12,412 nucleotides of DNA from contig NZ_CP034870.1 of the NCBI RefSeq assembly GCF_005081185.1, positions 101,099 through 113,510 on the forward strand. Direction: 5' to 3'. Each line of letters opens with the position of its first letter. Position 1 is the stretch's first letter. This DNA is from Buchnera aphidicola (Lipaphis pseudobrassicae). Lineage in GTDB: Bacteria; Pseudomonadota; Gammaproteobacteria; Enterobacterales; Enterobacteriaceae. Positions 1 to 6,893 of this stretch are shown here, piece after piece. The notes beneath the pieces are model-generated. The model ran no database searches and was not told the origin of the DNA. It saw only the letters and a program-made list of their open reading frames with translations. Made by a program: the position numbers and the translations under genes.

Positions 1-545
1 AAAAAATCATTTTCTACTAATTCTTGAATTTTATTAACTCTTGATAAATCACCTGTAGCTTCTTTAATTCCTATTATATTTTTTAAAATAGATAATTTAG
101 CAACTGTTTCTGGTAATAAATCACATCCTGTTCTACTTGGTACATTATATAAAATTTGCGGTAATTCAGTATTTTCTGAAATAGCCTTAAAATGTTGATA
201 TAATCCTTCTTGCGTAGGTCTGTTATAATATGGTGTAACAGTCAAACAAGCAGAAATTCCAGATTTTTCAAATCTTTTCGTTAAAGAAATTGCCTCTGTT
301 GTGGCATTAGCTCCAGTTCCTGCAATAATAGGAATACGATTGTCTGCTAGTTCTAAAGTAAGCATGACAACCTTAATATGTTCTTCTTGACTTAGTGTTG
401 CAGATTCTCCAGTTGTTCCAACAGAAACAATAGCTTTAGTTTGATTAAAAATATGATAATTAATTAATTTTTTTAAACTAGAACGACAAATTTGACCTTT
501 TTCATCCATGGGGGTAATTAGCGCAACAATACTTCCTGTGAACAT
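1..545 (-). CDS. dapA: 4-hydroxy-tetrahydrodipicolinate synthase, 5' part (cut by window edge)
   Basis: Condenses pyruvate with aspartate semialdehyde, the first committed step to diaminopimelate and lysine; a cytosolic TIM-barrel enzyme. Reading the minus strand from ATG 545-543 gives 181 open codons that run off the left edge, against about 292 residues in E. coli. The protein begins [18 protein letters not shown] and aligns with E. coli DapA without gaps. Visible key residues are the GTTGES loop with Thr44/Thr45, Tyr107 in the PYYNRP motif, Tyr133 and Arg138 in YNVPSRTG, and the Schiff-base Lys161 in IGIKEATG. The start is fixed by a near-perfect Shine-Dalgarno AGGAGGA (552-558 on the opposite strand) 6 nt before the ATG, the strongest ribosome site in the window. 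The truncation comes from the window edge and is not a mutation. Confidence 0.97.
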   Translation of the reverse strand, partial: MFTGSIVALITPMDEKGQICRSSLKKLINYHIFNQTKAIVSVGTTGESATLSQEEHIKVVMLTLELADNRIPIIAGTGANATTEAISLTKRFEKSGISACLTVTPYYNRPTQEGLYQHFKAISENTELPQILYNVPSRTGCDLLPETVAKLSILKNIIGIKEATGDLSRVNKIQELVENDF

Positions 546-813
546 TAGCTGTCCTCCTACATAAAAAAACACTTGATGATCTGTTTGAAATATATCTAAA
601 ATAGATTATATGAATACTAAATATAGTCTTTTTAAAAATGTAGTTTTATTTTACATATAAAAATGTTAGAGATTATTATATATATAAAGTACTAATAATG
701 CGAAAATACCATTAAAATTTTTACAAAATTTTTATGTAGAACAAAAGTATTTTATTTCAATTTTTATTACTTTGATCATATAAGAATACATAATATAATA
801 AATATACTTAAAT

Positions 814-833
814 TTAGAACTATAGAGTTCTAA
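814..833. other. Small perfect hairpin of unknown role
   Basis: TTAGAACT (814-821) and AGTTCTAA (826-833) form a perfect 8-bp stem with the 4-nt loop ATAG. It has more G/C than the surrounding DNA. No clean T-tract follows on either strand, although the plus strand soon becomes T-rich (about 837-845). It could be a degraded terminator, part of the dapA upstream region, or chance. Confidence 0.35.
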
Positions 834-941
834 CATTTATTTTTCCCAATCATAATATTTAGCATAATAAAATTATTAGATATTTTATATACAAAGAAAA
901 GTATTACTTTATTTTTATCTTAAGAACACGATTGCAACTTG

Positions 942-1048
942 TATAATATATATTTGTAATATACGAAAAAATATCAAACTTTTTAATAGTGCAAAATTAT
1001 AATTTTCGGAATAATTTCTGATTTTATTAAAAAGTTATTATTTTTTTT
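942..1048 (+). ncRNA. Speculative small-RNA unit: -10 box, long hairpin and T-tract
   Basis: A perfect TATAAT lies at 942-947, with a 4/6 match to the -35 consensus (TTAAGA, 920-925) at 16-nt spacing. Downstream is a 12-bp perfect inverted repeat, AACTTTTTAATA (977-988) and its complement (1025-1036). Its 36-nt loop contains the 14-nt palindrome AAAATTATAATTTT (993-1006). A T8 tract at 1041-1048 follows. Together this could produce an RNA of roughly 95 nt from about 954 to 1048. In DNA this AT-rich, -10 matches and A/T inverted repeats arise easily. The same repeat is also followed by T6 on the minus strand (965-970), so it may instead be a second terminator for aroC read-through. Confidence 0.25.
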
Positions 1049-1297
1049 AAGAAGAAAAGATATTAAATTGCAATTTACTATTTGATTAAGAATATTTTTT
1101 AGTAAGAAATGTGGTATTTTGATGTGAAAAATATTTTATGAAAAAATATCATGCTTTTTCATTAAACTGGTTTTTAATATGTAGTTCTATTTTATTTCAA
1201 AAGTATTTTATAAATTTTAATATTATAAATATAATAGTGTTGTTTTAAGTAATTCAAATAGAATAATTTCAATATTAATTATTGATTCTAATAAACT

Positions 1298-1326
1298 AGC
1301 TACTAAATAAATTGTATTTAGTAGCT
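1298..1326 (-). terminator. Probable aroC transcription terminator hairpin
   Basis: AGCTACTAAAT (1298-1308) and ATTTAGTAGCT (1316-1326) form a perfect 11-bp stem with a 7-nt loop. It starts 37 nt beyond the aroC stop codon in the direction of aroC transcription. The minus strand after the stem is only moderately T-rich (AGTTTATTAG), so it is a weak intrinsic terminator by E. coli standards. Position and stem quality still make it the best candidate end for the aroC transcript. It could also serve as a 3' stabilising hairpin. Confidence 0.55.
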
Positions 1327-1363
1327 TCATCATTTAACATTGAATAATTATTTCATAAATTTA

Positions 1364-2425
1364 TTATTTATTACATTGGGCTTTAAATCGTAATAAATGA
1401 TCCATTAATACAATTGCAACCATTGCTTCGACTATTGGTACAGCACGGATGCCTACACATGGATCATGTCTTCCTTTAATAGTTATTTTAACTGGTTCGT
1501 TATTTATATTTATAGTATTACCTGTTTTTCTAATACTTGATGTAGGTTTAAAAGCTACTTTTAAAGTAATATTTTCTCCATTACTAATTCCACCTAAAAT
1601 ACCTCCAGCATGATTGCTAGAAAAACCTGTAGTTGTCATTTCATCACGATGTTCACTGCCCCGTTGATTAACTACTAAGCAACCATCTCCAATTTCTACT
1701 GCTTTTGCCGCATTAATACTAATTAATGCATGAGCTAAATCAGCATCAAGCCGGTCAAAAACTGGTTCTCCAAGTCCTATAGGAACATTTTCAGCAATAA
1801 CAGTTACTTGAGCACCAATAGAATCACCTGTTTTTTTTAACATTTTAATTAATTTTTCAAGTTCTGATATTTTTTCAAAATCTGAACAAAAAAAATCATT
1901 TTTTTCTACTTCTTCCCAAGATTTAAATGAACAATTTATGTTCCCCATTGCTGATAAATATGCACGTATAGTTATACCATAGTTTTTTTTTAAATATTTT
2001 TTCGCAATTGCTCCTGCTGCAACTCGCATAGCAGTTTCACGAGCAGAAGATCTTCCTCCTCCACGATAATCTCTTATTCCATATTTTTTTTCATAGGTAT
2101 AATCGGCATGTCCAGGTCTAAATAAATCTTTTATGTTACTATAGTCTTTAGAACGTTGATCACTATTATGTATGATTAATCCAATACTAGTACCAGTTGT
2201 AATCCCATTAAATACTCCAGAGAGTATATACACTTGATCTAATTCACATCGTGGTGTAGTGTAACGAGACACGCCAGGTCGTCTGCGATTTAAATCGTAT
2301 TGCAAATCTTCACAAGATAATTTTAGACCTGGTGGTGTACCATCAACTATACATCCTAATGCTCGACCATGTGATTCGCCAAAAGTGGTTACGCAAAATA
2401 TTTTACCAATTGTATTTCCAGACAT
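1364..2425 (-). CDS. aroC: Chorismate synthase
   Basis: Converts 5-enolpyruvylshikimate-3-phosphate to chorismate using reduced FMN. This is the last shikimate step and the branch point for Phe, Tyr, Trp and folate; the enzyme is a cytosolic homotetramer. The 353-residue protein carries all family signatures: GESHG (16-20, catalytic His19), RPGHADYT (103-110, His106), GRSSARETA (124-132) and [10 protein letters not shown] (318-327). E. coli AroC is about 361 residues; the shortfall is at the C-terminus, which ends right after the helix HLLRFKAQ and lacks the usual short charged tail. The N-terminus MSGNTIGK matches the family, so the start is secure, yet no Shine-Dalgarno is visible; the ATG is preceded only by an A-run. 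It is monocistronic and divergent from smrB. Coding poly(A) runs of 8 occur twice (opposite-strand T8 at 1831-1838 and 1983-1990). Confidence 0.98.
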   Translation of the reverse strand: MSGNTIGKIFCVTTFGESHGRALGCIVDGTPPGLKLSCEDLQYDLNRRRPGVSRYTTPRCELDQVYILSGVFNGITTGTSIGLIIHNSDQRSKDYSNIKDLFRPGHADYTYEKKYGIRDYRGGGRSSARETAMRVAAGAIAKKYLKKNYGITIRAYLSAMGNINCSFKSWEEVEKNDFFCSDFEKISELEKLIKMLKKTGDSIGAQVTVIAENVPIGLGEPVFDRLDADLAHALISINAAKAVEIGDGCLVVNQRGSEHRDEMTTTGFSSNHAGGILGGISNGENITLKVAFKPTSSIRKTGNTININNEPVKITIKGRHDPCVGIRAVPIVEAMVAIVLMDHLLRFKAQCNK

Positions 2426-2488
2426 TTTTTTTCTATAATAGTTAAAATGGAATAATATAACTATACAGAATAAATATATAAAAATAAT

Positions 2489-2512
2489 TTTTTATTTTAT
2501 ACAAAATAAAAA
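2489..2512. other. AT-only hairpin between divergent aroC and smrB
   Basis: TTTTTATTTT (2489-2498) and AAAATAAAAA (2503-2512) are perfectly complementary around the 4-nt loop ATAC, in the 224-bp divergent spacer. It lies upstream of both genes, so a terminator role is unlikely unless it blocks antisense read-through. A/T-only composition makes chance formation quite possible. The rest of the spacer holds the putative smrB promoter and nothing else I can support. Confidence 0.3.
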
Positions 2513-2573
2513 TAAAATTTATTTATATAACTATTAATATGTTAAAAATTACTAATGATAAAGTTTTTTATTG

Positions 2574-2602
2574 TTGTTTTTATAGAAACTAAATTATATA
2601 AT
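2574..2602 (+). promoter_or_regulatory. Candidate sigma-70 promoter for smrB
   Basis: TTGTTT (2574-2579, TTG conserved) and a perfect TATAAT (2597-2602) are separated by exactly 17 nt. Transcription would start near 2609, giving a leader of about 40 nt before the smrB ATG at 2650. Among the candidate promoters I looked at, this has the best combination of spacing and -10 match, but -10-like hexamers are common in DNA of this composition. Confidence 0.4.
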
Positions 2603-2649
2603 TGTTAAAAAGTATATAAAATGAAATATTAAAATTTTGGTAGAAAATT

Positions 2650-3183
2650 ATGAATAAAAATAGTCAATATACTGTTAATGATAATGTTTTATTTCGTCAA
2701 TGGTTAAATGGTACTCGTGAAATTATACAAGATACTATTTTTCATTCTCGAATACATAAAAATAATGATAAAAATATTTTATCTAAACGTATTTTTTTTG
2801 AACAAGATGCTCATAGTCATTATTTTTCTTACAAAAATAAAAAAATCTTATTTAAAGATAATCCAGTTTCTTATATTCGTAATAAAAATTCATTTAATAT
2901 TTTGCAAAATTTAAAAAATGGAAAATATCATCCAGATATTTTTTTAGATTTACATGGATTAACTCAGCACCAAGCGCAACAAGCTTTAGGTGAATTAATT
3001 ACAACATGTCAAAAAGAAAAAATTTTTTGTGCACATGTAATGCATGGACATGGTAAACATATTCTTAAAAAAGAAATTCCATTTTGGTTATCTCAACATC
3101 CAGATGTTATAGCTTTTCATAGAGCTTCTAAAGTGTTTGGAAGTGATGCTGCAATTATAGTTATAATTGAAATTAATTTTTAA
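2650..3183 (+). CDS. smrB: SmrB, Smr-domain endonuclease acting on collided ribosomes
   Basis: Orthologue of E. coli SmrB (formerly YfcN), which is known to cut mRNA between collided ribosomes so that stalled complexes can be rescued. The 177-residue protein resembles E. coli SmrB (about 183) from end to end. It has an N-terminal part with LFRQWLNGTREIIQDTI (14-30), then a C-terminal Smr domain from about residue 93. The Smr domain carries the DLHGLT motif (100-105), which holds the catalytic Asp-Leu-His, and the MHGHGKHILK loop (131-140). The N-terminal region has diverged most, and the last few residues of the E. coli protein are missing. The ribosome site is weak (TTGG about 9 nt upstream). 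The start is supported by the alignment of the N-terminus. It is divergent from aroC as in E. coli, but here it is followed by hisG, not by its E. coli neighbours. Confidence 0.93.
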   Translation: MNKNSQYTVNDNVLFRQWLNGTREIIQDTIFHSRIHKNNDKNILSKRIFFEQDAHSHYFSYKNKKILFKDNPVSYIRNKNSFNILQNLKNGKYHPDIFLDLHGLTQHQAQQALGELITTCQKEKIFCAHVMHGHGKHILKKEIPFWLSQHPDVIAFHRASKVFGSDAAIIVIIEINF

Positions 3184-3230
3184 ATCGAGACGAGTTAAAA
3201 TATATTTTTTGAAATAATTAGTTTAATTTT

Positions 3231-3267
3231 AAATAAAAAATCAGTGAAAACTATTTTTTATTTTTTT
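3231..3267 (+). terminator. Intrinsic terminator after smrB
   Basis: An 11-bp A/T stem (3231-3241 with 3253-3263) continues through one bulged C (3242) into a 3-bp AGT/ACT stem closed by a GAAA tetraloop (3246-3249). Four more T residues follow at 3264-3267 and the sequence then stays T-rich. It begins 47 nt after the smrB stop. This is the most structured hairpin in the window and the likely end of the smrB transcript. The A-rich left arm means it could also act on the opposite strand. A second, weaker 6-bp inverted repeat overlaps the smrB stop codon (3178-3183 with 3195-3200). Confidence 0.6.
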
Positions 3268-3437
3268 ATATTTTAATCATTTGTAATGTGCAAAGTTATT
3301 TTATTATTTATAATAAGAAATAATTGTTTTTTATATTTTAAAAATTCTTTAAATTTTTTTCATATTAGATTACACATTTTGATATGCAAAAATTTTTTGT
3401 TTTATTATATTTTGCTTTTAGGATAATATCATTTTTC

Positions 3438-3466
3438 TTGTGTTTAATATTTAAACATAATTTTTT
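3438..3466 (+). terminator. Terminator-like hairpin with T6 in the his upstream region
   Basis: A 10-pair stem (3438-3447 with 3451-3460, including one G-U pair) has core TGTTTAA / TTAAACA and the 3-nt loop TAT. It is followed immediately by TTTTTT (3461-3466). Shape and T-tract fit an intrinsic terminator on the plus strand, about 105 nt before hisG. It could be a back-up for smrB or a regulatory element if the his promoter lies further upstream. Confidence 0.4.
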
Positions 3467-3485
3467 ATGCAATAATAATGTTTTT

Positions 3486-3523
3486 AAAGCCCTTATTTTT
3501 TTATTTGGGTTTTTTATTTTTTT
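3486..3523 (+). terminator. Second terminator/attenuator-like hairpin before hisG
   Basis: AAAGCCC (3486-3492) pairs with GGGTTTT (3507-3513, one G-U pair) around a 14-nt T-rich loop. It is followed by a T-rich tail ending in T7 (3517-3523). Three consecutive G-C pairs are rare in this AT-rich spacer. The element ends 47 nt before the hisG ATG, a position comparable to the his attenuator terminator of enteric bacteria, but there is no leader peptide to control it. Confidence 0.4.
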
Positions 3524-3570
3524 AAAAGCATAAATTTGTCCTATTATAAAAAATTTAAGGAATTTTTAAT

Positions 3571-4470
3571 ATGTTTGATAATAATCGTATACGTATAGCA
3601 ATGCAAAAAACTGGTCGATTAAGTAGTGATTCGATCAAATTACTAACATCTTGTGGAATTAAAATTAATTTAAAACAACAAAAGTTAATAGCGTTTGCTG
3701 AAAATATGCCGATTGATGCTATGTTAGTACGTGATGATGATATTCCTGGTTTAGTAATGGATGGGGTAGTAGATCTTGGAATAGTTGGAGAAAATGTTTT
3801 AGAAGAAGAACTATTGAATCGAATATCACAAAAATCAGAACATTCTTATATAACCTTAAGACGTCTTGATTTCGGAGTTTGCAGATTATCTTTAGCTGTT
3901 CCAGTAAGCAGTACATATTCTAACATACAATCTTTAAATAATATCAGAATAGCAACTTCTTATCCTCATATACTAAAAAAATATTTAGATAAACAAAAAA
4001 TTTCATTTAAATCTTGTATGTTAAATGGATCGGTAGAAGTAGCACCTAGAGCTGGATTAGCAGATGCCATTTGTGATTTAGTATCAACAGGAGCAACATT
4101 AGAAGCGAATGGTTTACGAGAAGTTCAAGTTGTATATCATTCTCGTGCATGTCTTATTTGTAAAACAGGAAATATCAATGATATAAAAAAAGAAGTAATT
4201 AATAAATTGATGACTCGTATTAAAGGTGTAATTAAAGCCCGTGAATCTAAATATATAATGTTACACGCTCCAGTAAACAAATTAGAAGAAGTAATATGCT
4301 TATTACGTGGAGCAGAAAGACCTACTGTTTTAAAATTAGCTGGAGATAATAATCGAGTAGCAATGCATATGGTAAGCAGTGAAACGTTATTTTGGGAAAC
4401 AATGGAAAAATTAAAAGCTTTAGGTGCTAGTTCCATCTTAGTTTTGCCAATTGAAAAAATGATGGAGTAA
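3571..4470 (+). CDS. hisG: ATP phosphoribosyltransferase
   Basis: Joins ATP and PRPP to form phosphoribosyl-ATP, the first and feedback-controlled step of histidine synthesis; a cytosolic hexamer in enteric bacteria. At 299 residues it has the same length as E. coli HisG and belongs to the long, self-sufficient form. Visible features are the N-terminal [13 protein letters not shown] (6-18), [20 protein letters not shown] (54-73), the PRPP-binding loop DLVSTGAT (169-176), and a C-terminal ACT-like regulatory domain from about residue 225, ending with a segment nearly identical to E. coli ([17 protein letters not shown], 266-282). Retention of this domain suggests that histidine feedback may still work. 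Some conserved positions differ from the E. coli sequence as I recall it: Val103 for Gly in DFGxCRL, and Arg246 for Pro. First gene of the operon, with SD AAGGA 9 nt upstream. Confidence 0.98.
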   Translation: MFDNNRIRIAMQKTGRLSSDSIKLLTSCGIKINLKQQKLIAFAENMPIDAMLVRDDDIPGLVMDGVVDLGIVGENVLEEELLNRISQKSEHSYITLRRLDFGVCRLSLAVPVSSTYSNIQSLNNIRIATSYPHILKKYLDKQKISFKSCMLNGSVEVAPRAGLADAICDLVSTGATLEANGLREVQVVYHSRACLICKTGNINDIKKEVINKLMTRIKGVIKARESKYIMLHAPVNKLEEVICLLRGAERPTVLKLAGDNNRVAMHMVSSETLFWETMEKLKALGASSILVLPIEKMME

Positions 4471-4479
4471 AAAAATATA

Positions 4480-5790
4480 ATGAGATGTTTTAAAAATATT
4501 TTTTATTGGAATAAATTAAATCTTGATGAAAAAAAAAGAATATTGTCAAGACCTGTTTTAAAAGAAAGTGATGTTATAAAAAAAACTGTAAAAAAAATTA
4601 TAGAAGATGTTAAACACTTAGGTGATGAAGCTTTAAAAAAATATTCTATCCTGTTTGATAAATTTGATATCAATCAGTTTCAAGTTTCTCAAGAAACAAT
4701 TTTTTCATCTTCATTTGCTTTAAGTAAAAAATTAAAAGATGCGATTTTAATTGCAAAAAAAAACATTCAATCTTTTCATAAAGCTCAAATACCATTAAGC
4801 ATTGATATTGAAACACAAACTGGTGTACGTTGCCAACAAATTTATTTGCCATTAAATTCTGTTGGAATTTATGTTCCTAGTGGAACAGCCCCATTATTTT
4901 CGACTGTATTAATGTTAGCAATACCTGCTAAAATTGCTGGATGTAAAGAAATCATTCTTTGCTCCCCTCCACCTATTAGTAATAAAATTCTTTATGCCGC
5001 ACATGTTTGTGGTATTAAAAAAATTTTTCAAATTGGTGGAGCACAAGCTATAGCTGCACTTGCTTTTGGCACCCAAAGTATTTCTAAAGTAGATAAAATT
5101 TTTGGTCCTGGTAACGCCTATGTAACAGAAGCAAAATTGCAGGTTAGTTCTATTTTTAATGTATCAGAAATAGATATGTTAGCAGGACCATCGGAATTAT
5201 TAGTGATTGCTGATGCAACAGCTAATCCAGATTTTATTGCATCTGATTTATTATCTCAAGCAGAACATGGTGAATCTTCTCAAGTGATTTTACTAACTCC
5301 ATGTATTCAATTGTCACAACAAGTAATTATTGCTCTTAATAAGCAAATCACAAAATTATCTAGACAATCAGAAATATTAAAAGCATTAAAAAATAGTGTA
5401 ATTATCATTACTGAAAACATAGTGCAATGTATTAAAATATCTAATATTTATGCTCCTGAACACTTGATTATTCAAACGCAAAATCCTAGAAAAATACTTA
5501 ATCATATTTCGAATGCTAGTTCTATTTTTTTAGGACATTGGTCTCCTGAATCTGTTGGTGATTACGCCTCTGGTACAAATCATGTTTTACCTACATATGG
5601 AAAATCCACTACAAATTCTGCTCTAGGATTAGCTGATTTTCAAAAACGTATACTAGTGCAAGAATTAACATCTCAAGGATTAATAGAATTATCCAATACT
5701 ATCGAAACTTTATCTTCCGAAGAAAAACTTGATGCTCACAAAAATGCTGTGAGAATCCGAGTAGATGCTTTAAAGGGAAAAAAAAGATGA
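4480..5790 (+). CDS. hisD: Histidinol dehydrogenase
   Basis: Zinc enzyme that oxidises histidinol to histidine in two NAD-dependent steps, the end of the pathway. It has 436 residues against 434 in E. coli, and catalytic positions are shifted by one. Zinc ligands Gln260, His263, Asp361 and His420 are present, as is the catalytic pair Glu327-His328 in YAPEHLIIQ. The family signature runs from about 231 to 263 and contains AGPSELLVIAD and SDLLSQAEH. Leu234 replaces the Pro usual in the IDMPAGPSE motif. The start lies 9 nt after the hisG stop; GGAG at 4464-4467, inside the end of hisG, is a rather distant ribosome site. This is the only his junction without overlap. It contains two A9 tracts (4529-4537 and 4755-4763). 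The end overlaps hisC by 4 nt (ATGA). Confidence 0.98.
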   Translation: MRCFKNIFYWNKLNLDEKKRILSRPVLKESDVIKKTVKKIIEDVKHLGDEALKKYSILFDKFDINQFQVSQETIFSSSFALSKKLKDAILIAKKNIQSFHKAQIPLSIDIETQTGVRCQQIYLPLNSVGIYVPSGTAPLFSTVLMLAIPAKIAGCKEIILCSPPPISNKILYAAHVCGIKKIFQIGGAQAIAALAFGTQSISKVDKIFGPGNAYVTEAKLQVSSIFNVSEIDMLAGPSELLVIADATANPDFIASDLLSQAEHGESSQVILLTPCIQLSQQVIIALNKQITKLSRQSEILKALKNSVIIITENIVQCIKISNIYAPEHLIIQTQNPRKILNHISNASSIFLGHWSPESVGDYASGTNHVLPTYGKSTTNSALGLADFQKRILVQELTSQGLIELSNTIETLSSEEKLDAHKNAVRIRVDALKGKKR

Positions 5791-6893
5791 CAGATGATAT
5801 AACTAAATTAGCAAGAATGAACATACAAGAATTACAACCTTATCAATCTGCAAGACGTATTGGAGGAGAGCATGGAGATATATGGTTAAATGCAAATGAA
5901 TCACCTGTTTCTTTTCAATTTAAATTAAAAAAAAAAATATTTAATCGTTATCCAGAATGTCAGCCTAGGTATTTAATTTCTTCTTACGCGGATTATGTTG
6001 GTATATTTCCTAATCAAGTATTGGCAACAAGAGGAGCGGATGAAGGTATTGAATTATTAATAAAAGCTTTTTGTAAACCAAAAAAAGATGCTATTATTTA
6101 TTGTCCACCTACTTATGATATGTATAAAATTAGCGCTAAAATATTTGATGTAATAGTGAAAGAAATACCGACTTTTCAAAATACTTGGAAATTAGATTTA
6201 TTAAATATTCAATCAAATTTAAACCAAGTAAAATTAATATACATTTGCAATCCAAATAATCCAACCGGTAATATCATTTCAAAACAAGATCTTATCTTTT
6301 TATTAGAAATCACTAAAAATAAATCTTTAATTGTGATAGATGAAGCATATATTGAATTTTCACCTAAAGATAGTATGGTGTCTTATTTGAAAAAATATTC
6401 TAATTTGGTAATTTTAAGAACAATGTCTAAAGCATTTGCTTTAGCTGGAATACGATGTGGTTTTACTTTGGCACAAAAAAATATTATTAAAATCTTGAAT
6501 AAAGTAATTAGCCCTTATCCAATATCTGTACCTGTTTCTGATATAGCTACTCAATCTTTAAATATAAACTTTATTAAATTAATGGAAAGCAGAGTATTAG
6601 ATTTAAATAACAATCGTATTTGGTTAATTAATAAATTAAAGAATATTTCTTGCGTAGAAAAAATATTTGTTAGTCATGCTAATTATTTATTGGTAAAATT
6701 TTTTATGTTTGAAGAGATTTTTAAAATGTTGTGGGACAAAGGTATAATTTTAAGAAATCAAAATAAGAAAAAAAATTTAGAAAAATGTTTAAGAATAACA
6801 ATAGGAACACGTTTAGAATGTTCACGTTTAATTGAAGAACTTAAAATTTTTTCTAAAAACAACATTTCTAAAAGAGGTTTTAATGAAAAATAA
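5787..6893 (+). CDS. hisC: Histidinol-phosphate aminotransferase
   Basis: PLP-dependent class I/II aminotransferase that converts imidazole-acetol phosphate and glutamate to histidinol phosphate. It has 368 residues, about 12 more than E. coli HisC, the excess being mostly a Lys/Asn-rich C-terminal tail (about 356-368). Conserved features are PYQSARRIGG (18-27), WLNANESP (33-40), RGADEGIELLI (82-92), NPNNPTG with Asn158 (155-161), IDEAYIEF with Asp185/Tyr188 (184-191), the PLP lysine Lys215 in TMSKAFALAGIRCG (212-225), and Arg336 in CLRITIGT. The start overlaps the hisD stop as ATGA, with AAAGGGA 8 nt upstream. An 11-nt A tract (5927-5937) encodes Lys48-Lys50 and is a likely slippage site. 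The unusual C-terminal extension overlaps the first 11 nt of hisB. Confidence 0.97.
   Translation: MTDDITKLARMNIQELQPYQSARRIGGEHGDIWLNANESPVSFQFKLKKKIFNRYPECQPRYLISSYADYVGIFPNQVLATRGADEGIELLIKAFCKPKKDAIIYCPPTYDMYKISAKIFDVIVKEIPTFQNTWKLDLLNIQSNLNQVKLIYICNPNNPTGNIISKQDLIFLLEITKNKSLIVIDEAYIEFSPKDSMVSYLKKYSNLVILRTMSKAFALAGIRCGFTLAQKNIIKILNKVISPYPISVPVSDIATQSLNINFIKLMESRVLDLNNNRIWLINKLKNISCVEKIFVSHANYLLVKFFMFEEIFKMLWDKGIILRNQNKKKNLEKCLRITIGTRLECSRLIEELKIFSKNNISKRGFNEK

Larger units (their letters stand above)
546..1363. other. Long AT-rich spacer between dapA and aroC
   Basis: About 818 bp without a supportable gene. Both flanking genes are on the minus strand, so it is downstream of aroC and upstream of dapA. 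I see a candidate aroC terminator (1298-1326), a 12-bp inverted repeat with a T8 tract (977-1048), a small perfect hairpin (814-833) and stacked weaker inverted repeats near 1125-1161. The six frames are broken by stops. The longest open piece I read closely, 1138-1248 plus (36 codons), has no ribosome site and no family resemblance. Minus-strand TATAAT matches at 605-610 and 675-680 could be dapA -10 boxes, but neither has a good -35 partner. The spacer may be an eroded ancestral gene with no recognisable remnant left. Confidence 0.6.
3268..3570 (+). promoter_or_regulatory. Upstream region of the his operon
   Basis: This 303-nt stretch separates the smrB terminator from hisG. It has a TATAAT at 3309-3314 with no good -35 box, and a TATTAT at 3542-3547 so close to hisG that it would give almost no leader. 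Two terminator-like hairpins (3438-3466 and 3486-3523) lie between them. No short ORF with consecutive His codons is present, so the HisL-based attenuation of E. coli is not recognisable. A 49-codon open stretch at 3384-3533 is rich in Phe and Leu and is discussed as a finding. hisG has a Shine-Dalgarno AAGGA at 3557-3561, 9 nt before its ATG. Confidence 0.5.

Noticed and set aside
1138-1248. 36-codon ORF beginning MKKYHAFSLNWF in the dapA-aroC spacer
   Set aside because: Superficially like a signal peptide, but it has no Shine-Dalgarno, is very short, and its hydrophobic composition is expected from T-rich DNA.
2708-2914. 68-codon open frame inside smrB
   Set aside because: Out-of-frame shadow of smrB made of Ile/Leu/Phe/Lys from A/T runs, with no motif.
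3184-3570. A hisL-type leader peptide gene
   Set aside because: I searched the spacer for consecutive CAT/CAC codons after an ATG and found none.
4137-4436. 99-codon antisense open frame within hisG
   Set aside because: Opposite-strand shadow of a highly conserved gene, with no ribosome site or family resemblance; other antisense frames at 3719-3916, 4670-4852 and 11479-11661 were dismissed for the same reason.
6832-6882. A 17-codon N-terminal extension of hisB from an upstream ATG
   Set aside because: It lies deep inside hisC, has no ribosome site, and the family N-terminus (LFIDRDGT a few residues after Met) fits ATG 6883, which has AAGAGG 5 nt upstream.
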